From contig JALHLL010000055.1 of assembly GCA_022844575.1 (NCBI GenBank), forward strand, positions 1 through 15,958: a stretch of 15,958 bases of DNA, read 5' to 3'. Origin of the DNA: a bacterium (GTDB lineage: Bacteria; Bacteroidota; Ignavibacteria; Kapaibacteriales; UBA961). Below, piece after piece: positions 14,031 to 15,958 of the stretch. The position numbers and the translations under genes were made by a program. Every line of letters starts with the position of its first letter. Position 1 is the first letter of the stretch. The notes beneath the pieces were generated by a model. The model did not search any database. It was not told where the DNA came from and saw nothing but the letters and a program-made list of their open reading frames with translations.

Positions 14031-15218
14031 ATGACACATCCGATTCTTCAGGCAGCCACACAAATAGAAGCCGATATTGTTCATGATAGAAGAACCATAC
14101 ATGAAAATCCCGAATTATCGTTTCATGAGATACAAACTTCGCGTTATATATCGGAACGATTGACCCAAATGAGTATTCCGCACAAATCAATAGGTAATAC
14201 GGGTATCGTTGCTACTATCGGAAAAGGAGATTATTGTGTCGGATTACGTGCCGATATTGATGCTCTACCTATTCACGAAGAAACGGGGTTACAGTTCAAA
14301 TCCCAAAATGATGGCGTAATGCACGCCTGCGGACATGATGCACATACCGCCATGTTACTTGGTGCAGCGAAGATATTAAAAGAACGAGAACATGAACTTG
14401 CAGGCACGGTGAAGTTGATATTCCAACCCGGTGAAGAAAAAGTACCCGGGGGAGCAAGTATTCTTATTAAAGAAGGAGTATTGGAAAACCCCGATGTTCG
14501 CGTAATGTTCGGTCAACATGTTTTTCCTGAAGCAACTGTCGGAACAGTTCAGATGTGTGACGGTTTTGTTATGGCGGCAGCCGATGAATTATACTGGACA
14601 ATTCATGGAAAAGGTTGCCATGCCGCACAACCACACCTTGGCAATGACCCTATTTATGTGTCATCGGCGATTATCACCCATTTACAAACTTTACTTACAA
14701 AAACAAAAAACCCACTTTCACCCGGTCAAGTAACGGTGACCTCTATTCATGGCGGTTCGGCAACGAATATAGTACCCGAATCTGTTGAAATGAAGGGTAC
14801 ATTACGCTCATTCGATGCTGAATGGCGCGAAAAGGCGATCAATGCTATAGAAACGCATTCAAAAATGATTGCCGAAATGCACAACTGTACGGCTGAAGTG
14901 ACCGTATTGCGTGGCTACCCCGCCGTTATAAACAATCCAGAAACAACTTCTTTTGCGTGGAATATTGCAAACAGCTTTATTGGTCAGGACAATGTGAGTG
15001 CATTTGAACCGAAAATGTGGGGAGAGGATTTCGGATTTTATGCACAAAAAATTCCCTGTACATTCTGGATGCTTGGTGTAAGACCTGAAGGAATGGAATC
15101 AATGCCGGGTCTTCATAATGCTTTTTTTACCCCCGATGAAAAAGCATTTGTTGTGGGAACGACTATGCTTGCAACAGCAGCAATAGAATGGTTACAAATG
15201 CAAAGGAAAATTGCATAA
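14031..15218 (+). CDS. M20-family amidohydrolase / carboxypeptidase (hippurate hydrolase-like)
   Basis: Starting at the ATG at 14031 the protein has 395 residues, the usual size. An in-frame TTG at 14004 would start inside the opposite gene and adds residues without family similarity. The conserved opening is VHDRRTIHENPELSFHE (17-33). Metal-site residues are visible: the GLRADIDALP segment (71-80), Cys100 and His102 in MHACGHDAHTAM, Glu135/Glu136 in FQPGEEKVPGG, His163 in GQHVFPE, and a late His in PGLHNAFF. The dimerisation (lid) domain occupies about residues 180-290. Such enzymes hydrolyse N-acyl amino acids, indole-3-acetyl conjugates or similar amides; the substrate here is open. No signal peptide is seen. 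Its promoter must lie inside the divergent GT-C gene or the transcript is nearly leaderless. Confidence 0.94.
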   Translation: MTHPILQAATQIEADIVHDRRTIHENPELSFHEIQTSRYISERLTQMSIPHKSIGNTGIVATIGKGDYCVGLRADIDALPIHEETGLQFKSQNDGVMHACGHDAHTAMLLGAAKILKEREHELAGTVKLIFQPGEEKVPGGASILIKEGVLENPDVRVMFGQHVFPEATVGTVQMCDGFVMAAADELYWTIHGKGCHAAQPHLGNDPIYVSSAIITHLQTLLTKTKNPLSPGQVTVTSIHGGSATNIVPESVEMKGTLRSFDAEWREKAINAIETHSKMIAEMHNCTAEVTVLRGYPAVINNPETTSFAWNIANSFIGQDNVSAFEPKMWGEDFGFYAQKIPCTFWMLGVRPEGMESMPGLHNAFFTPDEKAFVVGTTMLATAAIEWLQMQRKIA

Positions 15219-15242
15219 ATGTAATAAAGCTAAGTGTATCTT

Positions 15243-15958
15243 TTATTGATAGTGGATCTCTTTCAGATACATATACGTTCCATTATTTTTGAGCAGAACA
15301 TATTCGTTCCAGAACTTAGGATCATCGAGTGTTTCAAACGAAAAGTTCCATTCCGTAACTGTAGATAAAAGATCAACAACATCACTACCAAAATGCCAAT
15401 CATCCGGTTTCAGTACTTTTGGAACAAAATATGTCCATTCATATATCTGACTAGCATCTGAAGAAGTAACAAAAAAGCGTAATGTTTTCTCGCCCTTACT
15501 ATCAGTAATCATAACCGGACTGATAAAAACATTTCTTTCAGAGGGAGAGATAATAATTATATTTTTATAATTAAATGCATATTTTGAGAACTCTAGCGGA
15601 TATTTTTTCAACAATGATTCATAAAAAGGTATAAAAATAGTAGCTCCGACAATAGAGTCTTTTCTTTTGATCTCATTTTTTACTGAATCTTTCATTTGAG
15701 CTGCAACAAGCTCATACATCCCGATATACTTCCTGTTTTCTCTTTCCTCACTTTTCCATAAGTCTTTCCCATGCTTACTCCACAAACTATCTTTTGTTAG
15801 ATCTCTTATTATACCAAATTGGTTTGTCACCCAAAAATCTTGATTGAATTTATCGCTGTTCTTTTCGAAAAAATTCCATTTTTGTAAATTATTAAAATAC
15901 TCTACATTACCAACTTCCTTAGTAGGCTCAGTAAAATAAGTTATATTCGATTGTTTAT
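15243..15958 (-). CDS. Unrecognised protein, 3' part (runs off the window)
   Basis: The frame is open from the stop at 15243 to the right edge, giving at least 238 residues. An internal GTG at 15830 could be taken as a start, but coding character continues upstream of it (for example NNLQKWNFFEKNSDKFNQDF), so it is most likely an internal valine. The visible part is hydrophilic and rich in Lys, Asp, Ser and aromatic residues. It has many Trp and Tyr near the C-terminus (IYEWTYFVPK, DDWHFGSD, TEWNFSFE, FWNEYVLL) and a hydrophobic beta-rich core (NIIIISPSERNVFISPVMI). I do not recognise a family and see no catalytic motif. The N-terminus lies outside the window, so a signal peptide or membrane anchor cannot be judged. 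It is convergent with the M20 gene, 24 bases apart. Confidence 0.72.
   Translation of the reverse strand, partial: KQSNITYFTEPTKEVGNVEYFNNLQKWNFFEKNSDKFNQDFWVTNQFGIIRDLTKDSLWSKHGKDLWKSEERENRKYIGMYELVAAQMKDSVKNEIKRKDSIVGATIFIPFYESLLKKYPLEFSKYAFNYKNIIIISPSERNVFISPVMITDSKGEKTLRFFVTSSDASQIYEWTYFVPKVLKPDDWHFGSDVVDLLSTVTEWNFSFETLDDPKFWNEYVLLKNNGTYMYLKEIHYQ

Noticed and set aside
15220..15247. AATAAA ... TTTATT inverted repeat between convergent genes
   Set aside because: A short, purely A-T stem with a long loop; too weak to call a terminator.

Overview
The window looks like chromosome of a Gram-negative bacterium from the Bacteroidota/Chlorobiota side of the FCB group. This is inferred from moderately AT-rich DNA, a DUF4834-like small membrane protein, Kdo and heptose-type envelope genes, weak Shine-Dalgarno usage, and several TAnnTTTG boxes (the Bacteroidota -7 element) in intergenic DNA. 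A Kapabacteria/Ignavibacteria-like member is possible but cannot be shown from sequence alone. No rRNA, tRNA, CRISPR array, insertion sequence or phage gene was recognised. Almost every base is coding; the largest gene-free stretches are 301-574 and 12412-12608.

Layout. (1) 1-300, minus: the 5' part of nuoG (respiratory complex I), running off the left edge. (2) 575-4047, plus: a tightly packed run of a small DUF4834-like membrane protein, an exopolyphosphatase (Ppx/GppA plus HD domain), a lipoprotein with a formylglycine-generating-enzyme-like (SUMF1) domain, and the CMP-Kdo synthetase KdsB. Two of the junctions are ATGA overlaps. (3) 7292-4049, minus: a probable four-gene operon of Prx6-type peroxiredoxin, NifS/IscS-type cysteine desulfurase, metallo-beta-lactamase-fold hydrolase and OsmC-family peroxidase. 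It reads as a thiol/peroxide/sulfur module. (4) 7380-10568, plus: an M24 Xaa-Pro-type peptidase translationally coupled to a family 9 (heptosyl-type) glycosyltransferase and a zinc-ribbon methyltransferase. (5) 14018-10599, minus: a GT-C membrane glycosyltransferase, a family 4-type glycosyltransferase and a GmhB-like HAD phosphatase that lacks most of the usual zinc loop. (6) 14031-15218, plus: an M20 amidohydrolase whose start lies only 12 bases from the divergent GT-C gene. (7) 15958-15243, minus: the 3' part of an unrecognised gene running off the right edge.

How the genes fit together. KdsB, GT9, methyltransferase, GmhB-like phosphatase, GT4 and GT-C point to lipopolysaccharide core or other surface glycan assembly, scattered over several transcription units rather than one locus. 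The peroxiredoxin/desulfurase/MBL/OsmC cluster suggests protection against peroxides and handling of reactive sulfur. I found no clearly novel defence or mobile system. The best leads are the redox/sulfur operon, the degenerate SUMF1 lipoprotein, the zinc-loop-less HAD phosphatase, the near-overlapping divergent starts at 14018/14031, and the unrecognised gene at the right edge.
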